Positions 31,431 to 43,884 of a stretch of DNA of 64,000 bases are shown in pieces. The DNA lies in contig JAAKBF010000324.1 in NCBI GenBank assembly GCA_012656075.1, positions 930,001 to 994,000 of the forward strand, given 5' to 3'. The position numbers and the translations under genes are program-made. The notes below the pieces were generated by a model. That model saw nothing but the letters and a program-made list of their open reading frames with translations. It was not told the DNA's origin and searched no databases. The DNA is from Phytophthora hibernalis (Eukaryota > Oomycota > Peronosporomycetes > Peronosporales > Peronosporaceae). Every line of letters begins with the position of its first letter. Position 1 is the first letter of the stretch.

Positions 31431-34400
31431 ATGCGAGTGGTTCTCGCCCTCTTCGTCTCTCTATGGAGTTTCTGCCACCCAATCCAATCCGCAACGGTAT
31501 TAATTGTGACCCCCGAGAATGAGGCCTCGCTCACGCTCGCCGCTGACCTCTACCACGCCGCCCAAAAGGCTCCGCAGGTGCAGGACAAGGAGCGGTTGTT
31601 CCGAGAGAGCATCGACGCGTATCCAGAGATCGCCGCAGCGTACAACAACCTGGCGATGCTCATCTTCGAGCGTCAGGACGGCAAAGCGGAGGCTCTGCAG
31701 TTGCTGGAACGGGGTCTGCAAACTGCTGAAGCCACTCAGGACGACGAAAACATCGCCAACATCCGCAACAATCTCGGGCTCATCGCTCGCTCCAATGGAA
31801 AATTCACCGTGTCGTACTCGCTGGAAGCTCTGCGACACTTTGATATTGCGTTGGAGCTCAATCCGACTTTGTGGAGGCATTGTATAATAAAGGCTCCGTG
31901 ATGCTGGCTCTACGTCGAGATATGGAGGCCAAGGAGCTGTTTCTCAAGGTTTTGGAGCTCGATCCGGATGCTCGAAAGGCTCATATGGATTTGGGGAGGG
32001 TTTACTTCGAACATGGAGAGATGGAGAAGGCCTTGGAGCATGAAGACCGAGTGATTCAGTTGGCCACGACCACGGAACAGAAGCTGGATGGTCTGCACAA
32101 TAAGGGCTTGTTTTTGAAAGAGTACAACTTTCTTGCTCGAGCGCTCGAGGTGTACGATGAAATGTTGAAGTTGGAACCGGTGAAATCCTATGTATTGGTC
32201 GACATCATGAACGCCAAGCGCTCATTCTGTGATTGGCGAGGCATGGAGAAGTTGGAGAGCCAAGTTCTGGTTGCCGCTCAACAGGAACTTGCTCTTGAGG
32301 TACCAGAAGAGCCCGCCTTTCTTCTCCCGTTCGACTCAACACTGCTCAAAATTTCAGACGTATTTCGCAAACGATTGGCGAAGAGAGCTTCGAAGCAATA
32401 TGAACAGCCAAGTACGCTTGAGCTACTACCATCGTCGTGGAGTGAAAACGACGTCACGTGGGATCGTCCGTTGGCCCCACAGCGACTGAAAATTGGATAC
32501 CTGAGCTTTGACTACCGAGATCATCCTATGGGCCATCTTACGCTGGGGGTTATTGAGCAACACGCAGTACTGGCTCAAGGTGTCGAAACAATCTGTTATT
32601 CATACGGTCCTAACTCAGTGGAATCTGCGCCTTGGCGACGACAATTTCAGGAAAATTGTGGTGTCTTCCGCGATTTATTACGCATGTCGGATCTCGAGGC
32701 TGCCCAAACGATTGGGCGGGATGGAATCGACATTTTAGTGGACCTCATGGCACACACTAAAGGTGCAAGACTGGGTATTTCGTCGTTGCGGCCAAGTAGG
32801 ATTGCAGTCAACTACCTTGGATATCCTGGGACGATGGGCTCAAGCTTCTCAGATTTTGCCATGGTAGACAAAAGGTGCTCCCACCTGAAGCTGCTGCTGC
32901 CACCATGAGCGAGCAGGTTGTTTACCTGCCACACACGTACCAAGCGAACCGATACGAAGCGGCTATTGCATCGTGTGGAGCCAACGCTGATGGCCGCCAA
33001 TGTCAGCGAGCGAACCGTTCCCAACACGACTTGCCTATGGATGCCTTCGTATTCTGCAATTTCAATACCATCAACAAAATGGAGACAGAATCTTTTGTGG
33101 TGTGGATGAACATTTTAAGGCAACTTCCTAGCAGTGTGTTGTGGCTACTAGCCCCGTCCGGTGAGGATGCTCCTCGAGTGATGGATCTTCTTCGTGAACA
33201 AGCAATGGCCCATGGTGTGCGTTCATCAAGAATCATTTTTGCGCCACGAGTAGACAAGCTCAGCCACCTCGCACGGATTACAGTGGCCGATTTGTTCTTG
33301 GATTCTTTCATTTACAATGCGCACTCGACGGCTGCAGATGCTCTCTGGGCAAACGTCCCCATTGTCACGTTTTGGGGAGACACATTTCCGTCACGTGTAG
33401 CTGCCTCACTGATCCAGAGCGCCATACCATTCCCGGAACTTGTTCCGCACAGTGTGAAAGACTACGAGCGAGTAGCAGTTTATTTGGCGGAAACTCCAAA
33501 AGTTTTGCACCGACTTCGAAGCTCACTTGCATCCCATACATTGACCTCACCGCTGTTCAGCACTAAACAGACGACAGAAAGCATCGAGGCCGCATACGAA
33601 GTCATGCACGACGTCGTCAATCGCTTGCATCCATTCACGAAAGAAGGCAGGATCTCACGGTTCCAGCTGATAATTGACCCTGAGCGTACAGCTGAGGCCT
33701 TCAGCAATGCCAAAGTTGTGAATGCTCGTGTGAATGATGCACTTCGGCAGGGTATCTCACTTCAGGAAGCAGGAGAATACCTCGGTGCCCAGAATGTTTA
33801 CTCACGTGTCCTACGTGCGAGCCCGCGAAACACAGACGCAATCCATTTGTTGGGAACGCTGTACTTTCAGACTGAACACTTCCAGCGCGCTGCCGATCAT
33901 ATCCTACAAGCAATAGCAGTGAATCCCCATGTGTCAGGGTATCACTCCAACTTGGGACTTACGTATGTGGCTCTGGAGAAACCTGAACTTGCAGAAACAG
34001 AATTTCAATTGGCTCTGCAGCTAGACGCGTTGAATCGCGTGGCGATCTCAAAACTTGGTGAGATTTATATGCAGACAAGTTTTGACATGGTTGTCAACCT
34101 CTATGCAACGTACGGGGAGGTTGCATATTTTTCTGGCGAAGCGAGTCAAGACGAGATTGAGAAAGCGTACGTGGATTATTCAAACGCGCTGTCCAAAACT
34201 GGGCGCTCTCTGGAGGCTATTCAACTGCTTGAAGGTGCGGTACAACGACACCCCGCTCTGGTTCAACTGAGCTACAACTTGGGAGTGATGTACAACGAGC
34301 AAGGGAGATACGATGAAGGAAACCGACAACAAATCACAACAGTCGTCGATCAGGGTCGCTACCTGTACGAGGCACAAGGCCAGCATTTTTCAAAATCCCG

Positions 34401-35607
34401 CGTCCCGAGCACAAGGTGGTCATCGCCTTTTACTGCCACGAGTATGGACAGGCATGGTGGCCACAGTGGGGGCCATCTTTGCTGAATACAGGCCTGGGTG
34501 GGTCTGAAGAGGCTGTGGTGTTCCTGTCTCGAGAGCTACAAAAGCTTGGTTACTGGGTCGAAATCTACGGCGATCCAGGGCCGCAAGATATCTCCACTCT
34601 CGATCAAGCCGACGAGGACATTGTTCGATGGTACCCGCACTATGCATACGATATCGAGGACCGAGGAGTTGACATTTTTGTGGCATGGAGATATCATATC
34701 TCAATGGCTATGGGCAAGGCAGCACGAAAGAAATACTTGTGGATGCACGATCTCCCGCAAGAAGACGCAAAACGATCCCCAGAGTTGCTCAATGCTGACG
34801 GAATCTTTTGCCTTAGTGACCTTCATGCGTCTACATTCCCTGAAAACCTTCAGGCCAAGATCACAGTCAGTACCAACGCAGTCGACCCTTCATTCTTCGT
34901 CAACGGACCCAACCATGCAGATCGGTTCGTCTATGGTAGCGCACCGACTCGTGGGTTGTACACGTTGCTGAGGGCTTGGCCACGAATCCGAGAAAGCGTT
35001 CCTACCGCAGAGTTATCAGTCTTTTACGGCTTTAGACCGGCATTCATTAAGTGGGGCAACTCGTATATGGTCAACTTCACGGAATGGATGACCGAGATGA
35101 ATCGCCTACTTACCGAAACACCAGGCGTGCGCTACGTGGGTCTCGTCGACCACGCACAATTGGCAAAGGAGTACTCGTACGCTGGGTTTTACCTTTACCC
35201 GACGACGTTCACGGAGACTAGTTGCATTTCGCTCATGAAGGCCATGACGAACGGCGCTATTCCAATCACCAGTCGCTTCCCGCTTCAGCGCTCCCTGAGA
35301 CTGTCGGTGAATACGACCTCGGCCCACGAGCTCTTCAGCAACACTCCGTCGGTACGGTTGGTATTTATGCACATGTACATGTAGTTAGTCTCCTCAAACT
35401 ACTTAGCTAACACTTACTGTGCCAACGTTAGAGGACGATCCTGAGTGGCTGGAACTCTGGATACGCAGCATTGTTGACGCCGTGCGCAACGAACAACAAG
35501 CCATTACTGTTCGCCACCGGATGAAGCGGTTTGCACGTAAGAAATATCGCTGGGAACACGTTGCATTGCAGTGGCACCGGGTGATATCCAAGCCACGCTT
35601 TCCGTGA
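31431..35607 (+). CDS. Secretory TPR-GT41-TPR-GT4 double glycosyltransferase
   Basis: A protein of about 1,370 residues joining two glycosyltransferases. It starts with a signal peptide (MRVVLALFVSLWSFC). TPR repeats follow (AAAYNNLAMLIFE, FVEALYNKGSVML, DARKAHMDLGRVY). The next domain resembles the O-GlcNAc transferase catalytic region (LKIGYLSFDYRDHPMGHLT, LRPSRIAVNYLGYPGTMGSS, AFVFCNFNTINKM, IFAPRV, DLFLDSFIYNAHSTAADALW, VPIVTFWGDTFPSRVAASL). A second TPR block comes next (DAIHLLGTLYFQ, SGYHSNLGLTYVALE). A GT4-like domain ends it (WWPQWGPSLLNTGLGGSEEA, YLWMHDLPQED, YGSAPTRGLYTLLRAWPRIR, FYLYPTTFTETSCISLMKAM). The last exon (35433-35607) follows a short intron. Four single bases are missing, near 31870, 32876, 34385 and 35281, each at a short homopolymer. 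The signal peptide predicts ER/Golgi action, unlike cytosolic OGT. Confidence 0.85.
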
Positions 35608-35711
35608 CATCTCTACCTCTACCAGCTACAATGTCGCTGCGAAGACAGATCCTTGATTCCGTGTTCATCTTGCGTGTATTGGGCTGTTACTAGTAGCACC
35701 CATCCCACACC

Positions 35712-38700
35712 CTACAGATTTAGTTTCGCACGGCACTGCTTGCAGTACCAGTCGTCTGCAGGAACGGCGTCAAGCTTTGCACATTTCTAAAGGAAGGAAC
35801 ATCGTAACGTTAGCACGATATACGGCCACCAACATCACACAAGTAAGGTTGGACGTACCAGATGGAACACTCGATCGCAGCCCTTCGAGCCGTCCTCGGA
35901 ACCACAAATCACATGCGAGTCCAGCCGGATTTTGTTTTTCTTGCACGCTCCACACATTTGCAGGTTGCACTCATTGCAGAACCACTCTGTTTCGGGGATA
36001 TCAACAAGACCGATGCAGTTAACATGAAAAGCACGGGGGCATCCATCGCAGCAGAGCAGTTCACCCCCAGGCTGCAGACACTGCAGTCAATATCCCATTG
36101 GTCGTCGGGACTTTTAGGTCCGTTGTGAGTCTCTACGTGAGCACGCCGCACGGGCGACGGCTTGCTCGAAGCAGGGCGGACAGAAGAAGTTGCGGAAACA
36201 GCAGAATCGGACTCGCCATCGCTTTCTCCGGACTCGGATCCATCGGGTTTCGTTTTGTCAAGCTTTGCTTGTTTTTTGCGTCGACCCTGTGATGAAGGCG
36301 AGCTCGACCGTCTTGGTCGCTTCGCCGATGCTTTTCCGTTTGTCTTCGCGCTATTTTGTGCTGGGAAAACAGGCTTGACCGACGTATCACATTCATGGCA
36401 GAAAATTTTGCCCCGGGGATACGACGCAAGCCAATGCAAGGGTAGTGAAAGACATGAGGGCAGCCGTCGCAGCATACCAGTTCACCACCTTCGCTGCAAA
36501 TATAACAGTCCTCTTCCCACTCATCAACAGATTCGCGTGTGAGGCCATCCTCATCATCGGTCTCTTCAATCCGCTTCTTTTTCACTGCGCGCTCCTTGCG
36601 AGATCGTTTTTCCTTTTCACTCTTAGCGCGCGTTTTCATAGCATCTTCAGCCGACACGTTTAAGAAGCCCAACACTTCTAGACGATGCATCAACGAGGCA
36701 AATGCAGTGGCCATGATGGCGATTGTTTTCGCGCGTTTAACATTCTGGATCCAGCGCTCACGACAGTATTTAGACGGCCATAGCATAGTACCATCGTCAA
36801 CTAAAGCATCCATGGCCTCTTCCTCCTCGTCATCGTCCTCCTCGTCACTCCTCTCGTCATGTTTGGCGGGCGCTTCACTAGAGGTGTTCGCACTATTGTC
36901 TGCGCCATTTGCAGGCGTAATTGCCACTGTACTAGTCGATCCTTGTTTCGGCTTGCTCTGGGCGTTCATTATTTCATTTTCTAAAGTAAACAAAGAGCCA
37001 GCGAAGTCTTCAACCTTATCGATGGCTTGCACAGAGTTTCGCCACACCGCCCCACCATTTTCAGGGCGGTCAGGCCACGTAGAGCCGAGAGTACGAAGGC
37101 ATTTCGAAATCCACTCCTGCCCCTTGAGCATATCGTTACGGAAGGACTCGATGCTTGGTTCCACATGCTGAATATCCTTGCGCTTGGGGTGTTTATTGTT
37201 CGTCCACGCGAGAAACTCGGATTCTTCGCCAGTCGACGCCCCCGACGGACGATGAGCGCGCTTTTTGGCACTCTCCTCGTTCAAAAGGTCAGAAATCAGC
37301 AAACCAGGCTTGGAGACAGGCATCTCGCTCGTTAGTTCTTCCATGTGGTCAGTCAGGGATGAAATTAGGTGAGCCTCGCGGGGAACGCGGGAATCTAGAG
37401 CTTCCATAAGCGAGTTCACCTCTGTTTGAGACGAGTAGCAATACCATGTTGCATTGCTGTCATCATCCTCTGGTATTATGCCATCACGTGGGGACCCACT
37501 TCTTGCCAGAGACTCGTACTTGCGTTTAAGTTTATCTGTGGGGCCAGGTCTCTCCACGTAAAGCCGCTGCAAGTCACCTCGAAGAATCCAGTACCTCAGC
37601 TGATCTCGATCTCGACCGATTGGCTCCGATCGAACGAAAGATTGGCGGAGAAGCGCGCTGAATTTTAGCTTTTTCACTTGAGCTTCGTCTTCGCGAGCTG
37701 CTTCTGCATCCAGAATTTCCAGAACATGCGCTGCCGACACGATAATGCGGCCCGGAAGCCCACACTCCTTGCCCTTTTCAATCGCACTTCGAAGTAAATC
37801 GGCGTCCTTAGACGTAAGGCCGTCGGTAATTCCTTTCTTCGCTGCAGCTTTCTTGCGCTCCAACTGCTCCTTGAATTTCTGTTTACGCATTTTCTCCTCC
37901 GCTTTATGTCGGAGTCTGCCTCGCTGCTTGTCAAGCTTCTTTCTTCGCGCCAAGTATTCATGTCGAGTGATATACTCCTGCATCTGCAGCTTCTCTAGCT
38001 CCTCTTCGTTTTTCGTCAGGGCCTCCTCATTGTATGCAAGATCATCCAAGTCAGAGTCACTAGCCGATCCGGCATCCCCATCAAAATCGCTTTTGGTCTC
38101 TTCAGTGTCATCCAATGAACCAGAATCTCCGTAAGCTCGGCCCTTCTTGTTATTTCCCAACCAAGTTTTCACCGAAGTTTTGTTCGGCTCCTCAATATTA
38201 GCGAGTTCAGCACGCTGCTTTTCCCGAAGTCTCTTCTCATCTTCAACAGTATTCTTTCTATCCTGCATAACGGCGCGATTGAATTCCTTCGTGCCCTGGA
38301 GAGTTTCGTTTAAATGCTTACCGAGCATCCGACGAACTTTCTCCGTACCAACCATGCGACCAACAAGGAATTGCAACAGCGCCAGTTTGTGCTGCACTTG
38401 CAACGCCGGGTAATCAGCATCTTGCAACGCCTTGAATGCGGCCAGGAAAGTAGACGTTGCATGCGCAGTGTAGCGAGGCACAGCAGAAATTAAGCTGCAC
38501 AGGACGGACGGCCAAGTGAGAGACGTAAGCATTGAGACCGTCGGCAACCCTACAGTCAAGGGCGCGTGCTGGATTTCGTATCGATATCGCTCACTGTCAT
38601 CCATCGAACCCTCGTCATCGGATACGTAGTCCTCGTCCTCTCTGTAACAGCGAACAATCAGAGGTACAAATGGGTGACTAAAGTATTCAACAAACGATTG

Positions 38701-40103
38701 ATCATCGTCACCTGGACGTACCTGTCCTCGAGAATCTTCTCCAGTAAACACATATGGATCTCGGTGAGCATGGGAGAGTGCTTAGGGTGATTCAGCGCGC
38801 GACCAAACTGGTCAACCGAGATATCCGCAAGCTCTAGTATGTCTCGGAAAGCATAAATGCAGTCCCACACGGCGAGCATCTTGCCGACGTATTTGGCTGG
38901 GATGTCTGCAAAATTGCACGGCAGTGGCCTAAAAGTTCGCAACAACCAGCAAGATCAGCTACCCGCACAATAGTAACCAGCTAAGGTTAGCAGTAAAATG
39001 AGAAGGACGTACGATGGTTTGTCCGGGCGCGAGATATCTTCGACAACCTCAGGTGGAATCTCATTGATTCCGCGCTTCTTCTTGTTCACCGCGTCCTCCT
39101 TTCTTCGAAGTGCCGCGTCCTCCTTTTCGAGCTTTTCCAGCTTCTCCTTCGCAGAGCGTACCGTCTGCGCGAGGTCCTCTGCCAGTCTGCCAAGCTTCTC
39201 TTCCTCCTTGTCTTTGTACTTGACTTTCTTGCGGCTGAGGATGCGATCTTGCATCTCGAGGACGCGCTTGGCCTTGTGCTCAATCGCCTCCACCGACTTC
39301 TTGGCCAGCATCTCCTCCTTCATCAGCTCGGCCTTGCGACGACGCGCATCCCGCTCCAGCTTCTCGGTCTCGCGCATCACGCGCGCTTTCTCCTTCGACT
39401 CCTGCTTCAGACGACGTCGGTCCAAACACTCTCTACATAGCAGAAACAACCATCAGCCACTTTCCCAACCCAAGCACCACCACAAAAGGCGCCACGTACG
39501 CGCACATCTTGCAGAACCACTCGCTGTCCGGGATCTCGTCTTCACTCATGCCCAAACTAACGCCACAAAATTAGCACTAAGAAAAACACAAAAAATAAAA
39601 AAATCCCACCAGCTCATGTGGAAGGCACGGGGACAGCGGTCGCAGCACAGCAGCTCGCCCCCGTCCTTGCAGATGTTGCAGTACCAGCGATTGTGGTCCG
39701 CCCAGCCGTCGTCAGCCGTCGACGCGCTGTCGTTGCCGTCCTCGTCGCCCGAGTGCACGGGCGTGTCCATAGCCAGGCTGTCGGCGTCCTCCTCGCTGTT
39801 GTTGCAGAGCTCCACGACGCTCAGCATGTGGGCGGGTCGGGTCTGCGGGTCGTTGTAAAGCGGGTTTGGACCCGCGAACGACCCGTTTAGCGAGTTCACC
39901 AGCTTCTTGTGGGTCTTTTTGGCCTTCAGGACCTTGGGGCGCCCCGTGTCTCGACTGGCGTACACTGAGGACTGGATGATCCGCGCCTTGCCTGTGTATT
40001 TGGGTCTGGATACTGGCGGAGGGGGCGACAAGGGCGGCGGAGGAGGAGGCGGAGGCATCAGCAGGAAACCCGCGGCCTCCAGGTCGCTGTCTTCGTCGCT
40101 CAT
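35712..40103 (-). CDS. DDT-domain, multi-PHD chromatin protein
   Basis: A large nuclear chromatin regulator resembling ISWI-partner proteins (BAZ/ACF1/BPTF type). Order: acidic start with a poly-Pro tract (MSDEDSDLEAAG), then PHD finger 1 (WYCNICKDGGELLCCDRCPR) split by an intron near 39557-39609. A long charged coiled coil follows (RRRKAELMKEEMLAKKS), then a DDT-like domain (FADIPAKYVGKMLAVWDCIY, FGRALNHP). A WHIM-like and linker region comes next (LQVQHKLALLQFLVGRM, GRDRDQLRYWILRGDLQRLY). PHD 2 (DCYICSEGGELVCCDGCPHV), PHD 3 (DCSVCSLGG, CDGCPRAFHVNCIG) and a terminal zinc module end it. The last exon is about 35712-35787. Single bases are missing near 36415 (C) and 36072 (G), inside or next to PHD fingers. 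Confidence 0.87.
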
Positions 40104-41826
40104 TTGGGTCCTGAATTGAATGCGGAATGGAAATGAGGACGAAAAATGGGCTCAATGAGGTGCTAAATGCCCAATTTGTGCACGTACACGACGCAGTGGG
40201 CGGAGGTGACGAGTTAAAGGCACGTGAAGACGAGAGGAAGAGGGAGGAGAGGGGCTGCTGGCTCCAAGTGGCGCCGTATGAAAGTGGCGAGTCGGTCGCT
40301 CGATTGGAATTGAGTCTGCCCCGCCAAAAACGGAGAAATATAGTCTGTATGTTTTATGGCACGAATATCATATTTAGAAGGGATGGTGGTTAAGGAAAAT
40401 GTAAGTGTGGAGAAACATATGTGTACAATGTATGGGATTTATGCATTTTTCACGGATGGACGGCATGCTTGCTCGCCAACCCCCAACCGATAGCCAGCCA
40501 ATCTTTTCTTCTCTTGCAAAGAGTGGTTACTTGGGTACTTCCTCGCTTTTGCAAGAATGGACCCCGGGGTTCAACACCAATCCAACGGGATCGGAGAAAG
40601 TCAACGGGCACCCAGTGACCACTTTGGTGAACTCGAAGCAATGCAATTGTAAAACTTCAACTACTGTAGAACACTGGCTTACTTTGGTTTGGGGCATGTT
40701 GCTACTTAAGTGAGCGATCACTACATGTACCGACGATTTAGTCAAGCTACAAGGTACAGATCTAAGCAATGGTTGTTCATGATAATGCATCGACAATGGT
40801 TATCCGCTGTCGCCAATACCTATTGTCGATACACTTTCCAATGAGTGAGAACTGAAATCGCCTTGCAGTATCATCCGCTTTGATTGTTACTACAAGGCGA
40901 TTTCAGTTCTCACTCACTGATCGGTTCGCGAACTTACAGCGGTACGGCCTACAGCCACCGCCGCCTGCATTGCTACGACTTCGAGTTGAGTGCATTATGT
41001 ATATTGATGGCAGACATGTAGTAGTAATGCTCAAAGCACCGAGTGGGTCACAGGTAGAAAGGTTATTCGACTGTAAATGGCGATGCGTTGCGTTCGCATG
41101 AGCTCTGCCTTGATGGATCTAAAGCATGCAATGGCCGAGCATTCAGGCTAGCACCCTGCAGATTGTATGAGAGTTAACAAAAAATGAATGCACTTACCCT
41201 CAGATGAACATGAACAAGAGTATTCAACACTCTCTTCCGAGTGACGCCCTGGCTTCCAAGGCACCCAGTATACGCAGCAAGAAGACAAAAATAATCTATG
41301 CTCTTAAACGTTTGTCGACCTGGTAGCGAACGGGGTAGGCACCATGATCTCCGAAGTGAACTACCGGTAGTAAGTGCTATTTGCCGGTTCCGAGAAAAAC
41401 TACTCAAATTTACGCTAACATGTAAACGCATCTAATCCCGTGCTTCTAGCTGTTATGCATGCTAGCCGCATGGGATCCCTACTGAGTGACATGTTCCGTT
41501 TGATCAGGCAGCAAACCATGAACATCATGTAGTGCATTTCAAATATTACTTAGCAAGTACTATTTTCAATCCATCCGTTGCGAGATAGCAAACACACACA
41601 CCAGGATCTTCGCAAGTCTAGCATATATATTGCTGGCAGTGGTGAAGTAGGAAAATCAGGGCGGAGAAGAACGGTGCGTAAGATTCGCGACAGCCGCAGA
41701 TTACGAGGTAGAGACTGAGCTGAAACTCCCCACGGGATGTCAAATTTTAATATGGCTCCGCTTAATGTTGTAGTTCAATGCACTGTTCACTCGACACGAA
41801 TGCTGAATCGAGGTATTATCTTCCAC
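40104..41826. other. Gene-free stretch with a 24-bp hairpin
   Basis: About 1.7 kb without a recognisable gene. It holds one TACATGTA (40723-40730), one TACCGGTA (41362-41369) and the perfect hairpin at 40842-40916. Confidence 0.5.
40842..40916. repeat. Perfect 24-bp inverted repeat (75-nt hairpin)
   Basis: The left arm (40842-40865) begins TGAGTGAGAACTG. The right arm (40893-40916) is its exact reverse complement. The loop is 27 nt. The right side ends CACTCACTG, giving a CAGTG-type terminus seen in some Tc1-like elements; the left side is CCAATGAGTG. It could be a collapsed MITE or a small-RNA hairpin. Confidence 0.75.
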
Positions 41827-43770
41827 TTACTCTCGACTCATTTCGGGGTCATCATCAGAGTTGCTGTTCACTTCGCCAGAAACGCCACCTTCTCTCGCCT
41901 CCTCTTCCAGTTCGTGGAATTGAGTTTCTTCGGTCATTCCTCCTTCCTCACTTGCTTTGTGCTCCTCTTCTTCTTGTTCTTGAAGTAGCGGATGCTCCAA
42001 TACTGTTTGCTTTTCGACTGTTGGGGTTCCAACACGCGAAGAGTCCTGGTGTGTTTCTTCATCAGTTCGATCGTGCTCACCTTGTTGGCCGTCATCTCTT
42101 TGCCTGTCTTGACGGTCGCCATCGCTTGATTCCTCTCGGTGGCTCGCTGCAATCGAGAGAAGTTCGTGCCGAAGCACCAAGCTTTCGTCCAGTTGCGGCG
42201 GTGAGGCCTTCTCCTCGTAATCAAGCTGCTCTGTGACTGCTGCAACCTCTTCCTCGTCCGAAATCTCCAAATGTTCTTCCCTCGATTGCCATCTTAGCTT
42301 CGTATGTACGTACAGCTTGTTGCTGCTGCTCACTTGCTAACGTAGTTTTACTCAGCTGTCGTTCTTGCTCTTCCATTAACGCTTCAGCGTCTTCAGCTTC
42401 TCTATCCTCCGGAATGGCTGCCTCCACTGGCTCAGTTGGTGCTGCAGAATCTTGCTCCAGTTTTTCTTGGGAAAGATGGTAAAACCCAAGAAACAATCGC
42501 TGCCTCGCGGCCTCTGTCTTGGCCTCCAGCACCAACCACTTGCCATCACTGCATTGTATCGACACACCCAGAGCATTACGCTCGAGCGTCGATCGAGCTG
42601 TGACGCTGGCACTTCCATGAATTCCCTTCAAGACCTGCTCAATGTCATGCGTCTGGATACTGCTCTTACTTCTCAGCCGCTTGAAGGTGCCTGCTGGGTT
42701 CCAGAACACCGTAGTCATGTCTGGTGTGATGTAAAGCGTCCGCGACACCACACGCCCGCTCTTCTGGCAAACTTTCTGATTGAAAGCCCATCTAATAACT
42801 CACGTACGAACTCGAGGTATTCGTACATGCGGATTTCGTCATCACCGAGGTTCTCGTAGCTCACATCTTCCTGTACCAAGGTGACTCGCCTCTCAGTTCG
42901 AACTGCAATTGACTGACGGAGTGATGCAGCACGCACAAAGTCTTCTTTCGTCTGCACTGCACCAGAAGTCACGGGCGACGTACGGCGGTTGATTGGGTCA
43001 GCCTTGACATTACTTGGGTCACGCGCAGACCTGGTGCTGCCTTGGCGAGTTTTTAATGTCGAAGGTGGAGATGGAGGTGCCATGAAAATGCTTGAGCGAC
43101 TTGCTGTCTTCGTTAGATGACGCGACGAAGGCGATTCCACCTTCAACTCACTGGCTGCTCTAGCCTCGCTACTCTCTGTCTGAGGCAGTGGAGGAGGTTT
43201 GTCCTCAAGCTCATCCATCGCTGCAGCACCCTTTCGTCAATTCCCGATGGTGGTGATATAGCGATGCTTGTGTAGGACTGAGGCGAAGGAGACAGCTTCA
43301 CTTCAAAATCATCCGTCGCCACCGCAATACTCTCATAAGTTTTCACAGTCATTGCTGACGCCGCTAGCTGCTGCGTCATGTCCGCGTGGAAACGGTAGCG
43401 CATATCGACATCTCGACGTTGAGTCCTCACGAAAAAGCTGCTCGTAGTCTGATCCAGCCACGCCGACATCCGACGCCACAAACTCGCTCTGTTCTTCCTT
43501 CTCCACCTCTTGCTCCACTTGTTTCCGTTTCTTGTTCTTCTTGGGGGATCCGAACCAGAGCACAAACGGCGCCTCGAGCTTCTCGTTCGTGGCGAATCGC
43601 ACGGGGATCAGTGACAGCAGCAGCAGTCCGCCAACCACCAGCACCACGTGCACTCCCAGCAGTAGTAGACACGAGGACGTGCATTCGAAGCGTGTTCCGT
43701 ACGCATTGCGGTACGTGTGCTCAATCGGAAGCTGATCTCCAGGCTGCACTGACATCTTGACGGTATCCAT
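41827..43770 (-). CDS. Membrane-anchored PH-like domain protein (frameshifted)
   Basis: A probable single gene in four frames. The N-terminal part (43770-43333) has one strong membrane helix (SSCLLLLGVHVVLVVGGLLL) after a short lumenal or extracellular piece, then a basic cytosolic KKNKKRKQ. A Ser/Pro-rich linker follows (FMAPPSPPSTLKTRQG). A PH-like fold comes next (SRTLYITPDMTTVFWNPAG, LGVSIQCSDGKWLVLEAKTE, RLFLGFYHL), similar to the PH-like domain of phospholipase-associated proteins. The C-terminus is acidic and low in complexity (EEEEHKASEEGG). Breaks occur near 43435, 43210, 42765 and 42290. I cannot assign a function; lipid or protein binding at a membrane is the simplest reading. Confidence 0.6.
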
Positions 43771-43884
43771 CCGGATAACGTCTTTTCAAGCTTCAATTTG
43801 ATGTGCACCACACCATCTCGTACTTACTTCGAAGTTTATGTTAGCATCTTCCGCAGTCCACACGCCAATCCCTCTCCACTGACC

